From assembly GCA_021186555.1 (NCBI GenBank), contig JAJKFL010000039.1:36560733-36624732 (forward strand): a stretch of 64,000 nt of DNA, given 5' to 3'. The position numbers were made by a program, and so were the translations under genes. The notes under the pieces are model-generated. The model was not told where the DNA came from. It worked only from the letters and a program-made list of their open reading frames with translations, and ran no database searches. The stretch is from Reticulitermes speratus (lineage: Eukaryota > Arthropoda > Insecta > Blattodea > Rhinotermitidae). Shown here in pieces: positions 35,189 to 48,700 of this stretch (within the stretch, counting starts at the first letter, position 1; each line of letters opens with the position of its first letter).

Positions 35189-35669
35189 GCTGATACAGGT
35201 ACTCAGAATGTGTTGCATGGTGTATCATGTAAAGGAATGTAATGCTGATCTACTGACATCACTAAGCACAATGTGGGAGGTTCAGTTTCTCACAGGTGTT
35301 GCTATATTAGCTGTTTCCCAGATTTCTATAATTCAAGTGTGTGTATAGAAAGCAGTAATACTATAGTCTGTATGTGTAATACATCTGTAAAAGATGTTGT
35401 GCTGTCTAGTTAACACAGATGGAATATTATGGTTATGGAGGTTTAAAAAACTATTATTACAGCCATTTGAAGGTAACTGAATTCCCTAAACCATATTATC
35501 AGTGTCTGCATTGTAGGATGATAATTTTGTGGTCTGTACTAAATTACATAACAGCTCTGAAACATGTGCAGTAGTTATTTATGCAGTTAAACTTGGATGT
35601 CTTAGGTAACAGACATTTATTAAGCAGATATATTTCTAATATACTTGAGTGTTTACAGCACACATAATT

Positions 35670-35671
35670 TT

Positions 35672-35707
<36 letters not shown>

Positions 35708-35712
35708 GTAGT
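35670..35712. repeat. (AAT)n microsatellite
   Basis: About ten 'aat' units followed by 'agtagt'. Confidence 0.9.
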
Positions 35713-37038
35713 AAAGTCATTGCAAACTAAATGCAGGCTTAAGTGTGTTCTTCATGAATTTACTAGGCTGTAGCATAATGGCCAGAAGTACAGATTGTTC
35801 ATAACAGTTCTTGTCCAGTGCTTCTTTATAAACATGCAGAAACCTACACGTGTAAAATAAGTCGGTGCTCAGCACACACTGTGGTGGAGAAGGTGAAGTG
35901 TGAATGACATGATATGTGTGTCGCACAAACAGTAACACAAGTAATGTGGAGTTGTTTCTAATTTGGAAGCATTTGTTTGGTTGTTTCCCACTTGGGAGGT
36001 TATTACTAGGGAAGTGTTATTCTTTGTATTCAGTACTGTTATTTTATATAATAACTGAAATAGAATGTATAATTTTTAGTGTATGTACCAGATTGTAATG
36101 GTATAATTCTGTGTTGTACAGTTTTATATGACAATACAAGCACGATTGCACACACTTATGGTACGTTTGTCCTGTAACCATAATACCATCTTTCAACACA
36201 CAAGATCCCTTTCTTCATTTGTACAACTACAACCCATCTCCTACCTTCAGATAATGGTACCTATTGTATTGTACTGATCGCATGTTAGTAACATGCTTGT
36301 ACATGTACAGTACAGTGGATTATTTTAAACCCTTCTATACTCACAATTTACAATTGGAAAGATTTAAGAAAAAGGGGGGACTAGAATTTAAGAGGGGCAC
36401 ATTCATTTCTGGTCAATGTTATGTTAATTTGTTGCACAAAAATGTAAATATCATACATAAAAGCACAAGCTGTATTAGACATTCAAAATGTTTATCTATA
36501 ATACAAGCTGTATTAGACATCTGAAAGGTTCATATAAATATACACACAGAGGAAACTAAATATACAGTCACATCTCATCATAAGAACGCAGTACAAGATC
36601 CTAATAAACAACTATTTTGAGGGCAAAGTTATCAGGAATGAGCGATGTAAGTTATACTCATGAAGAAATTAAAGAGCAGATTAAATTTAGGAATGCTTGC
36701 TGTGGGAACCCCCAGATGGAAATAAGAAATCTTATTTCATGAAAGGTGCATTTTTTTATGTGTAAAAGTACAAGCAGTTACAGGAAACATCTATGGAGTC
36801 CTGGCTAGCCTAAATAGATCAGTGGCAATCAAGTGAGACACCATGCTTCTTTTAATAAATAAAGTAAAATAAATATATAAATAATGCAGCTGATAACATT
36901 TATTAAGTAAGATCCTTCTATCTTAATGACATGTTTCAGCTCAGTCTGAGCCATACAGGCGAGCTATTGTTCCTGTACTTTTGCCCTTGATACATCACAG
37001 AAAAAATGGAAATACTGTATAATGAATCACTACATCAG
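35713..37038. other. Intergenic AT-rich sequence
   Basis: No gene is recognised. A decayed hammerhead-type remnant ('gacatgtttcagctcagtct', minus strand) is at about 36930-36960. Confidence 0.35.
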
Positions 37039-37295
37039 CTACTCTTTTGTGTTAAAAGTCTGTGAGTTAGGTAGGGCAGGTATTACAGTAAAATTCCTTT
37101 AATCCGGCACTTGAGGAAAGTAGTATCCAAGACCAGGAGTTCTGCTTTTTACAAGACAAAAGCTCCGCTACTTTTTTGTGTTAAAAGTCTGTGAGCTAGG
37201 TAGGACAGGTATTACAGTAAAATTCCTTTAATCCGGCACTTGAGGAAAGTAGTATCCAAGACCAGGAGTTCTGCTTTTTACAAGACAAAAGCTCC
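37039..37295. repeat. Tandem duplication, two 128-bp copies
   Basis: Copies at 37039-37166 and 37167-37295 are almost identical, from 'gctact' to 'gacaaaagctcc'. Each contains 'cagtaaaattcctttaatcc', which resembles a Tigger/pogo-type terminus. Confidence 0.9.
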
Positions 37296-38540
37296 ATCAG
37301 TGAAACAGAAAGATCTCAGGGACATGTTCACAGAGGCCTACAAGAGTGTCTGTACATAAACTGCTGCAGTATCTCCTGGTATTGTGTGCACAGTGTAATC
37401 AAGGATACAATGGGCTGTGCATGTGCCTAGAATAGGGGAGACAGGAATCTATACAAAATTCTGGCAATAAAACCATTCACTTGGAAGGGCAAGAAGCCGG
37501 GAGGGATATGACACAGATGAAACTGGTTGCGTGGTGTTGAACCATTAAGTTCTGGAATGATGTCACCAAGTTTCGGGATTGTGAGCAACACTACTTTCAC
37601 GGAACTTGGAATGAACATTATGCCACTGGAGGACACGCCAATGCCATACATTTTCATTTCTTACACTCGGTTACAAACATGGCGAACTTGTGAGGTGGGA
37701 GCAACACTAATGTACTTCTGGACGAGATTTGATGTATGGTAATGTAGCCTATAAAGACATCAAACTCTTGTTAAGTTAATATTTTTGTTGAGTGTAAAAT
37801 AACAACATGGTCTTAAAAATTTCCCTTTCTTTTTGATCTGATGACAGTAATAATCCACTGTAGCTAGGCATGTGGGATCCATAAACATACCTACATATAT
37901 GTATAAAATACCGTGAGTACAAACATGCCAAGGTTGCAAAATGCTGAGGCTGTATCTGTCAAATTTAACATATAGAGAATACTTACATAATATACTCTTA
38001 AAAAAAATTTAGCATCTACAAATCTACTGCATAGATATATTGGCTGCATGATTTCTGCTCACAACTCCTTATTGTATACAGAAATTAGGTGGCAGCATAC
38101 AACAGGCATGGGTGTGAGCCTAGGAACTTGCACTTTTCCTTCTGTGCAAAGTTCATGTTTTAAAGTTTTGGTAAAAGATGTTTGTTTCATGGTATTATGT
38201 GTCCCGAGGTAAAAAATGAACATTTCCATTGACAAGCCTTTGTGGTGAATATTCAGGAGCAAATATAACCGAGAAATTTTTGGCAATTTCTGAAGGTAAG
38301 TCAGTCCAGTTTTTACACCAATACAATGCAAACATGAGGCACTAAAAGCCACTCTACATGCCACACTGTAACCACAATTCAGCCCACCCTCCAAACAATA
38401 AGAGTGTTCCAAACAACAGGGGTGGGACAAGGAAAGAGAGGAAAAACAACAGAGTGAAAACCTAAACAATGCACTTGCATGATCAGCAGCTTTCACCACC
38501 TATATCAGGGATAAAGTAAATGTGACACACGTAAAAAAAC
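37296..38540. other. Intergenic sequence
   Basis: Nothing recognised. Open frames up to 146 codons on the minus strand (38059-38499) have no motif. Confidence 0.3.
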
Positions 38541-39240
38541 AAGTGAAGTCAGTTGGCATAAAAAATCATATTCTCAAATCCTCTAGTTAACTATAATCTT
38601 AAGACTTGACAATGCTATACAGAAATGAGAATAAGGCTTCATATGTAATGGCCCATCTCACCAGCCTCTAAACCCAAAAACAAGTGAAGTCAGTTGGCAT
38701 AAAAAATCATATTCTCAAATCCTCTAGTTAACTATAATCTTAAGACTTGACAATGCTATACAGATATGAGAATAAGGCTTCATATGTAATGGCCCATCTC
38801 ACCAGCCTCTAAACCCAAAAACAAGTGAAGTCAGTTGGCATAAAAAATCATATTCTCAAATCCTCTAGTTAACTATAATCTTAAGACTTGACAATGCTAT
38901 ACAGAAATGAGAATAAGGCTTCATATGTAATGGCCCATCTCACCAGCCTCTAAACCCAAAAACAAGTGAAGTCAGTTGGCATAAAAAATCATATTCTCAA
39001 ATCCTCTAGTTAACTATAATCTTAAGACTTGACAATGCTATACAGATATGAGAATAAGGCTTCATATGTAATGGCCCATCTCACCAGCCTCTAAACCCAA
39101 AAACAAGTGAAGTCAGTTGGCATAAAAAATCATATTCTCAAATCCTCTAGTTAACTATAATCTTAAGACTTGACAATGCTATACAGAAATGAGAATAAGG
39201 CTTCATATGTAATGGCCCATCTCACCAGCCTCTAAACCCA
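38541..39240. repeat. 141-bp tandem repeat, five copies with alternating variant
   Basis: Units start at 38541, 38682, 38823, 38964 and 39105 ('aagtgaagtcagttggcat'). They are nearly identical except that units 1, 3 and 5 read 'cagaaatgag' and units 2 and 4 'cagatatgag', so the array grew as 282-bp dimers. It lies 470 bp past the stop codon of the minus-strand gene and may fall in or just beyond its 3' UTR. Confidence 0.96.
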
Positions 39241-39707
39241 GAATTCTTAAGTTTTCAGTTTGCATGATTAAATGAAAGACACACTGTTCAATGCACATCA
39301 GCTAGTAGCTTAAGACCACTTTATACATTTGAAACATGAATACCATACGTCTTCTATTGCTTAAATGTTCACAGATGCGATGCCAAGTCAAAAAACATAA
39401 ATACGCTTCACTTACGCATAAACCTTCTCAGTTTATGTCGGTAATGTTCTCCACAAACACATTTCAATACCCCTCCTAAGACAGAAACCACAATCCTTTT
39501 CTGCAGTTCAGATTCAGCTCACAAATTCACTGTTCAGTAACAAATTAAATTTGGTACTAGGTGAAAGAACAAAATATTCAGCAAAGGCTCATCACCAAAA
39601 CATAATTTAATATATGTCTGCAATGACAGTATATACAACACTTAATTACACTGGTGAACGTATAATTATGTAAACAAATATGTCAAAAAACTTAGTCAAA
39701 AGCACAG

Positions 39708-42700
39708 TTAATAGTAACCTGGGGGCTGATTGGGATACTGACTGTATGGCTCTGAAACAGGTTGTGGCTGGTATGACTGCTGCCCATACTGCTGTGGGTA
39801 GCTATTCCACCCACCAGAATTAGGGTACACTTCACTGTAGTTTTGTTGGGGATACTGCTGTTGTGCCCCACCACAATAGCCACTGTTATTACCATAGCTA
39901 ATGCCAGAGTAGCTTCCAGGAGGATCTGACGTATTTGTTGGATATGTCTCCTGCCTACTGTACTGGCCACCGTATGATGGATCTGTATTACTGTAATTCT
40001 GATACACACGTCGAGTAAAATCCAATGTTGGCACTGCTTGCACTGGTCTGGTCATTCTTGCTGTTTCACTTCCTAATGCTTCTATCTTCTGAGCTCCTGC
40101 CTCTAAGCTAGGCATGTTGGGCATACTTGGCATTGTGGGCTTCACTTCAACACCCACTACACCTGTCTGAAACCCCTGTACAGCTGGACTGTCTTTTCTT
40201 TGGCCTGGAGATCCACTTTGTTTCTGAATAAACTTGCCTGGAAGTTGGCCCATCAAGTTGGCAATCATTTCTTTCGTTTCCTTCAGTATTACAGTTGGAT
40301 CATCACTTGTCTTCTTTAAAGTAGTATTTCTCTCTTCTTTCATCTTAACATCTTCTGACAGCTGTTTTATTCTTTCTTCTTCCATTTTTGCCTGTTCTCT
40401 TTCTCTAACATTCTGGGAAGCTGCAGCATATATGTCTTCAAAACTATAATCATCATCAGAATCTTCCAACTTCTTTTCGTCTTCAATTTTCTTTTTTGAG
40501 AAGACAGTGCCCTGCTCTTGCCCAGATTCCTGACATGGATTGATTCCTCCTTGCCGCAGAGAGAACGGCGACAACCGTCCTACGAGATCAGCAGGTCTGG
40601 GGTTAAGTGTCTTGAAGCTGTTTTTAGCATTCTGATATGGTTTTTGTACAGCAGATCCATCAAGGTTTACAAACTGCCTGAGCTTTTCAACTCTTTCAGG
40701 TTCCTTCATTTCCAGTTTCTTCAGGTATGTGATAAGACCTTGCTGTTCTTCTGATGACAGATCCTTGAAGTTCTGCAATAGGGTTCGCAAATCCTCCTCA
40801 GTCAAATCTTCCATTTTATCTGCCTTATTCACACACTGCCCAGGAGGTGCATCAGTCACATGTGGTGATATCTTAGGTTCATCATATGCAGACTGTAACA
40901 GTTCAAGTGCACTAAATTCAGACTCACTGAATTTAGAAACACTATTTACTCCTACAGCAGCAGAACTTCTAGCCGAGCCTGAAGTGACAACTGAAAGGAG
41001 TTTCTGGAGTGGAGAGTTGTCTTCAACAGCGTTTGCTGCGACCTGATGTGGTGCAGGCTGCTTGTCATCTGTACTACGCTCCTCAGTCTTCATTTGAGCG
41101 GCAAAGGAAGCTGCAGAAATGGGACGCTCAGATCCAGCTGAAGCCTTCGCCATTCCAACAACAGCACTGATAAGATGTTCGAGTTCCTCTTGTGTCACGT
41201 CAGTCTTTCCTTGCGCTATTAGAGCTGCAGCTATTTGTTGTGCTATAGCTACCTTATCCATTGTGCCAATTCCAGGGACAACAACAGGTTCTGCTGCAGG
41301 AGGTTGTTTTGATGGCACTACTGATGGTAATGGTGTTGCAAGTGATGCTGCTGCTGCTGCAGTATTCAGTGGTGTTTTAGAATTAACACTACTCTCCTCT
41401 GCTTTAGCCAATAAATCAGCTAAATTCTCAATGCATGATTTTGTGGCCATCACCATATTTCTTTCCACAATACCAGCGAAAAGCTGACCTTTCAGTTTCT
41501 CTTTCACAGTTTCCAGAAGCACAAAGTTGTCAGGATTAGCCAATAAGGTGCTGGATGAGTTGGGACTTGCCTTTTCCAAAGATAAAGCAGTAGCTAGTAA
41601 TGTGTTGACACGTGGCCCTAGCGAGCCCAGCTGATTTTCCATGGCTGTCAGCAGTCGTAAAACAGTTACCACTCCTGGCCCATCTTCTTCGTCCAAATTA
41701 TAAATGCTACGACCATATGGCCTACCACCTCTGCCTCTGCCGCGTTGAATAAGGCCTCCTCTTTGAACTCTTTTACTAGGAGGTGAACCTCTTGAATGCT
41801 TTGAAGAATTCTCTGCATCCTCCCATGGGCTTGGAGAACGCTTACTTGTATCCTTTATTTCACTCCCAGTCAATGCTTTCCACGTATTCTTTATGTCAGT
41901 TACTGTTACATCCTTTTTCAACACTTCTTCTTCACTACCAGCTGGAGGAGAAAGAACTATAATGTCCACATCCTGTCCTTGTTTCTTTTTGCGTACTGAC
42001 CGTGGTGGTTGCACTTCTTCTTTCGGTAAACCAAGTTTAAGCCTGAGCTCCTCTTTCTTCTTCCTAGTTTCTTCGTCATGCAGCTCCTTCATCCTTTTGT
42101 TCCAAAATTGGATCCATTCTGGTTTAAAGTCATGCTTGCTGGGATCCTTGCCATCTGCTTGCAGCTCCTTGTACCTTCGATTCCAGAATTTCTTCCACTC
42201 CTCTGGATACATAGGATGCTTCTCTGGATTCTTTTCATGAAACTTCAGCTGCTTAGCCAATTCACTTTCCATTTTGTCTACATCCATACGGAATTTCACC
42301 CACTTTGTCTTTTCAACTTCAAGACAGTGCAGCCTGGTAGATTTTTCTCTATATTTGCTATACTTCTCATCACTTTGGCTGTCACGGTGACGACTATACC
42401 TTGGTGAACGTGAACGACCACGACGATAACGACCCCTGCTAGGACTACCATCAGGGGACAATCTCCTCCCATATCTCGACCCAGGACTGATAGAACGAGA
42501 TCTTCGTGAACGAGATTTTGATCTTGAACGTCGCCAACCACGAGATCCAGAGCGAGAACTTCTGGAACGAGACCAATTTCCCCTACTATACTTTCCTTCC
42601 CTCCTCCCATGTCGACCATAATATGACCTTGAATAGGATCTGGATCTGGATCTAGATCTAGATTTTGAACGAGATCTTGAGTGAGATCGTGACAGACTCG

Positions 42701-42775
42701 AACTTGATATACTTGAAATTGATGATAAAGATTTTCTGCTTGAATCAGCAGAATGCAGTTTCATATTCTTAGAAC
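39708..42775 (-). CDS. Zinc finger/RS gene exon 9 (RS domain to stop)
   Basis: A single 3.07-kb exon encodes residues 362-1383. The open frame continues 43 nt into the intron, but the acceptor 'gttttcag' at 42776-42783 fits phase 1. It contains SR dipeptide runs, the paired W-rich motifs, 'GGLIQRGRGRGGRPYGRS', long helical and alanine-rich stretches ('NTAAAAASLATPLPS'), acidic coiled-coil-like segments, and a C-terminal low-complexity tail rich in Y, Q, G, S and P resembling prion-like domains of RNA-binding proteins. Confidence 0.93.
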
Positions 42776-45700
42776 CTGAAAACAAAAATATTAGAATACA
42801 TTTTACAAACATATTCATATAATAATCTTAACTTAACTGGAACATTCCCACAGATTACAAAGAGCTAAGTGTGGAAATATAATAGCCTATCAATAATCTG
42901 ATATAATATTGAAAATTATCCCCTTTACAGTGTCTCCATACAACTGGACACACAGATGCCAGTGATCTTGCCATTTCTAGAAACATGATGGAACCCTTCT
43001 TTTGGAATGGCTCTCAGTTATTGTGTAGTGTTTTCAGTGCCCTTCTGCTTACTGTCAAATCACCCCTTATGGAATGTGAGGGTTAATTACCATGCAATCT
43101 TCAGTGTACTACTGGGCCCTATCCTCAGCCAGATGAATCCAGCCCACATTGTCATACCTATGTCCCTAAAACAAATTTTAATATTATCTTCTCATCTATG
43201 CTTAGGTCTCTTCCCTTCAAATTTTCCAACTAAAATTTTGTACATATTTATCATCCCATTCTGTCTAATATTGCATAACATGTTGATGTTTTCTTTTCAG
43301 ATACATCTAAACAGAGAACTACAGCTTATTGGCTGTGACTGCTTATTCAATATATTCATAGACTGTGCCTGTCACCACAGCATGGTGTGTCCTCAGCTTC
43401 CAGTGCAGGAAACAAGAACATGAGACCAAATCAGGGAAATATGATGGCTGTGCAGTAACAGAGATACGTTGTGTTTCACCAGATATTAAACTGCATAAAG
43501 GGCAGTATGTGACATGCTAAAATGATGGGGCCCGGTGCCACTTCATATTTCTCAGCACTTGACTGAAGCAAGCACACATGCTTGCCTGTGCATGCACAAA
43601 CACTAGAACCCCTCAGAATGTCTGATTCACTGATGAATGTTCATAACTAGGTATTCACAATCAAAGCATGCCAACAACATGTCCTTGACATATGACTGCA
43701 TCTGCCATGCTTTCTTCAGGTGAGATGAGCTGGGGCTATTTATAGCTATGTTTGTGGGTCACAGGTGTAAACCCAAAACTCATCACTAGTCATGATGTTG
43801 GAAAGGCAGCTTGGATCTTCTTCAGCACAACAACGAAGATCAAGACACACAGGTACGTAGGGAACTTCTGGTCATCAGACAGTAACTACAAGGATGGATG
43901 GGCATGATATGTATGATATGCTGTGTTTCAAAAGTTGTTTTTCTGAGCTTCATTAAAATTATGCACAGAAGTTAAAATATCAATCACTCTAAACTGTAAC
44001 ACAATGCTTAACCCTACAACTGTCAGCTGTAATTCATACACTGCCAAGTAAAAGCAGTGCAAAATTCAGGTCCAGCAAAAAATGAAGACGTTTAAAGCTG
44101 AACTCATACTTATCACACACACAGTGAAGAGAATAAATTATACTACATTTTAATTTGTGAGTTCTCATGACCGAAAGACGTACAATAAAACCCCGATTTA
44201 ATGTTCCCACATTTAGTGAAATCCCAGATAGCTCCATATAAACAATGTAACCTCCATTTAATGAAAACCTCGATTTAGTGAAATATATTCTAATCCCCCA
44301 GCAATTCATTAAGTGCCTGCAGCGTGGTTAAGACTGCAGCGGTGGTAACACAGCGATCATATCAGCTCCCTGTAGAAGCTGGCACTAGACATCAGTGGCC
44401 ATTTTCATATTCTGCAAGCTTTACCATCACATAAAGAGGTAAAGCATGATCTGAACAAAAGGCAAGGGGGACCATAGAGTGAATAAAATCCCTTTCCCTG
44501 CTATGAATCAGTCTGGTCATACAGCTCACAGCTAGTCACGTCACCCACCAAATCTAAGCGATTAAGCTTATAATAAAATCATATATATGAGAGATGAAGG
44601 TGATGGGAATGAACCGAGAATTTCGAATTTCTTTCTTGTACAAGATTATCAAAACACTTCACCCGTCTAAAGCAAATATTTCTTATAAATGCCTCCTTAC
44701 AATGTATTATGAACAAAAATTTGAGTATGTAATTATTTCATTACACAGGCTATATAGGCAACACAAGACACTGATTCAATAACAAGCTGTTTCAATAAAC
44801 ATTAACCATCTGGTGAATCAGACAAGTTGTATGGTCAAAATGCCATCAAGAACTGCTTCTGGTTAGTAAATATAAACTTCACTTACTTGGGCCTGTGGAT
44901 CCTTTTTCTTCATTTCCAAACTTCTTGATTTTTATTTCTTCTACATCATCTTCAGCATCACGAATTCTCAATCTGCTTCGGTCACAAGATATTTTACCCT
45001 TAAGAAATTTGCTGAAAATGAGAACACAATAACTATATGATGATAATTTATGGGGTCACAGATCAAACTGAAACGTGTCTGAGCCTGTGTAACACTGGGT
45101 TTTTTCGGAGCTCAGATTCTTACATCTCTCATTCATTTACACTGGTTTATCTTCTTGTTTTTCCCCACCTATACCGCCTAACAAAAATATGCTGCTAGCA
45201 CAAACATATAGATTCTCATTACAAAATTCTAGGTTTCTCATTCTGTTCTCCTGAAACCTCACATATGGGTATTGCCACACTGACTTTACTTTCTCAGTTA
45301 CATATACTTTAAACAGATATTTACCAGTATTTTTCTCTGTTTGTACAGGTTGAAGCTTTCCAGCAGCCTACATCTAGGTCATACTCAACCATTTACTACA
45401 CATGGATTCCTCTCCCCACTTATTCACTTCTGAACATTTTAACAATGTATTCCATCCTCATCCCCTACCTAAACTTGGGGGAGCATCCTCCCTTCTCAAA
45501 TCCTCTCCCTATCTCCCCTAGTTCCCACACCCCTTATAACAGACACAATATTCCACTTCACTCAGTCCTTATATATGAGCTTTAAAGTTCTGCAACCATG
45601 TTATTTAACAAGTTTCCTGTATGGCCACACCACCTGGCAATCAATGTCAGGAATGAAGACAGCACTGTAAGACAAAGCTGTTGATCTTGGAGGAATGCAA

Positions 45701-48700
45701 ACACAAGGTGGTTTGTGGGCCCACTGAACATTCCAGAAAGCCAACTGACAATAATGTTATGTCCTCTCAATAACAAAATGGCACAAACAAAGAACTATAT
45801 GTGAAGTACAAAATATGACTGATGCACACAATTTTCTTGTTACCTTACCTTTTTGATCCTGCAGCAGTATTTTCTTCCTCTTTCACCAGTGGTGCATCTG
45901 TGGATAAAACAAAATAGAGAATTGTACTAACAACCTATGAAGGTTTCACAGTTTTTCAGGTGATCAGTAGTGTACTGGTGTCGACAGAACAAGTGCAGCA
46001 TGGTCATCATGTCTTGTGAGGTCAGTTCTGACATCCAGATGATATACTACTCACCATCTGCAGCAGTCAGGGTTTCCAGTACACTCACATCAACCAGTTC
46101 AACAAAGGTCTCATCTGGTGTTTCCCTAAAAAACACACAAATGGCTCAGAACATGAATATCTGTCTCCCTACAGCCTTTCTTTAAAAAGCACTTTCCACA
46201 ATCAAGTCAAACTCCATAAGAAAACACAATCACACTGAACAACTCCATAATTAACCTTTGCACCTCACAGTTACCAATGGGTCATGTGAATTCAGCATAA
46301 CATGACACATATGCACACAGTCTTACCTGAAATGATGATCGTCTCTGATCTGTTTCATGATCTGGTCCTTCCTTTCTTCAAATGTTTCCCTCTCAAAAAT
46401 CAGAGGCTGGAGACGTCCGTACTTCTCCTCAATTTTGGTACAAATTCTAGTTACTATTTCTGCAATTCCCCTTCTACCATCTTTAGTTCTTGGAAATGCA
46501 GTGGACATTGATTTATTGGCTGTAGGGAAGTGAATCCCCTAAAGAATGTGACAAAACTTTATATCAATCTTTAACTCAATTTAATTATATCCTAATAGCA
46601 TTAAACATCATCCCGTCACAGTACAAACACAGCAGTGTACATTTCCATAATTATACAACATGGCAGGCTTACAATATATTTACAGCGATGATTGAAACTA
46701 TTCAGATGTGCCATGGCAATACGTGGGTCTCCTTTCTTATCGCACAGCATGCACACATACATTGGCTCCTTGCCTCTCTCATCAGGTACTAACTCAACCA
46801 GGTACTCCAACCCTGAAAACACAACATATTCCTAATACTTAACCACCACACAAGTGACCCTACACACTGAACAGCATCAAACCCAATCAACTCATCTACA
46901 TTATGCACCTCAGCATTATTTAACTGTTTGACCCCTCACCTATTTAACCAACAGAAGTGGCTGAATCCACAAAAACAAAACTTCACATTTGCTTCTCACT
47001 GAAATTAAAAAATTATTGGGGACCAGTAAAAATGAGGAAGAGGGAGATCAACTATGGCTTCTACAAGTGGAAAAAACGTGATGACTTTAGAAGCCTTCAA
47101 ATAACATCACTGAAGAAAAGAACAATAACACCGAGTAGATTTCAAAGGGCTTTAGAGAGACCCACAACCAACTGCATTGCACTTTATGAAGACAAGGGAT
47201 ATAATTCAACTAAAGGCAGATCACTTCCTTAAACTTAAAGAATCTCCAACAAGGGCTTAAACTTCACAGTCACCTAATAACATCTCTTCTCCTACCAACT
47301 AAACCCTTCTTTCATCACAGCTGTTACTTCATGCCCAGCAAGCTAAGGTATGTTTATGTGACTTCCAGCATTTTTAAAATGTATGGTATTATCATCATAT
47401 ATAACAATGTTTTTCACATTATTTTCACTGTGCATTTTGATTCAATTACCAGTATTATAACCAACAAATGCACTTTTTGTATTTCTAATATCTATGATAT
47501 TACAGGACTCGGATGTCAACATCTAATAAAAAACCATCTGCCAGCAATTTCAACAATTTTTAACAATTTTAACAACTTTAAAGTTTTAACTACTACCAAC
47601 GAGATACTGTTTTATATCTACAACTCAAAGTATTATACCTCAAGCTTTTAACGCAAGACGAACACAACCTGCATTTGAGAGTGAACAGCAGCTACAAAAA
47701 CCAAAAACATTGTGACGACGTGTGATAATACCAAATGAACCAGTGACAGTGAAGTGAACCTACTGGTGTACCGCGATGATGGCTGGACCACAGCCGAAAC
47801 ATATGTAGGGTAAAAGTGTAACAAAAATACAAAAAGTCCATTTGTTGGTTATAATACTGCTAATATAATGATGTATCAACAGTCTGAGATCTGGTGATCA
47901 CTATGCTAGAATTTACTGAAAATAACTACTTCACCCTGTGATCCAGTGCATTACTTCCCACAGACTACAGATGGATCATGACCCATGCTATATGAAACAG
48001 AACTATCATAATTAATCATTTTGATAAATTCAATAGTTATAAACACATTTTTTTTTTATTCGGTTGCTAAACTAGTTAACAATAAGCTATATAACAAGGT
48101 TCGATCCTGTATGTACAGTGACTATCGGGAGACCACATATGGTTTAATGCACAGATTTGGGGTTTACAGGACTTATTATCATGCAGCACAAAGCAGGATA
48201 TAAATGATAAAATGTGTTACATTACATTTTTGTTATGTTTTCAGAACATCTACTTCATGAAAATAAGAAAAACTTTATTTCTGTTTCCTGCAGAGCACTA
48301 ATTTTCATGTGTCAGTTACGAGGATAAAAGTCACATGTTACTGCTTACACCGTTTACGAAGTTCACTGAAGATGTGTGTACGATAATAATCTAATACAAA
48401 CTCAGTTACAAGTAACAGTTTTTTGAAGACAGGTGATATTACATCCTTTCATGTAATATTTTCATTATTTCCATTCAGTCTATTTTAAGAAAAAACCCAC
48501 GCAAGGAATGGGTATTTTCATTAGCAGGAACAAATTTACTTATGATACCAACCTATAAGTGGTGTACTTCTATGACTGTCCAGCGTTGCTTGAATCTGTG
48601 TTACTCGTTTCACAACGTCTTCAAACCCTGGCGGAACTGGTTCACCTGGTGCAAGTTTGGGCATCTCAACTGCAACAACACTTACATGTCCATAAAAGCA

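Noticed and set aside
40234..42619. Frames of 71-122 codons opposite or overlapping the RS exon
   Set aside because: These are shadows of the long biased coding exon on the other strand or frame.
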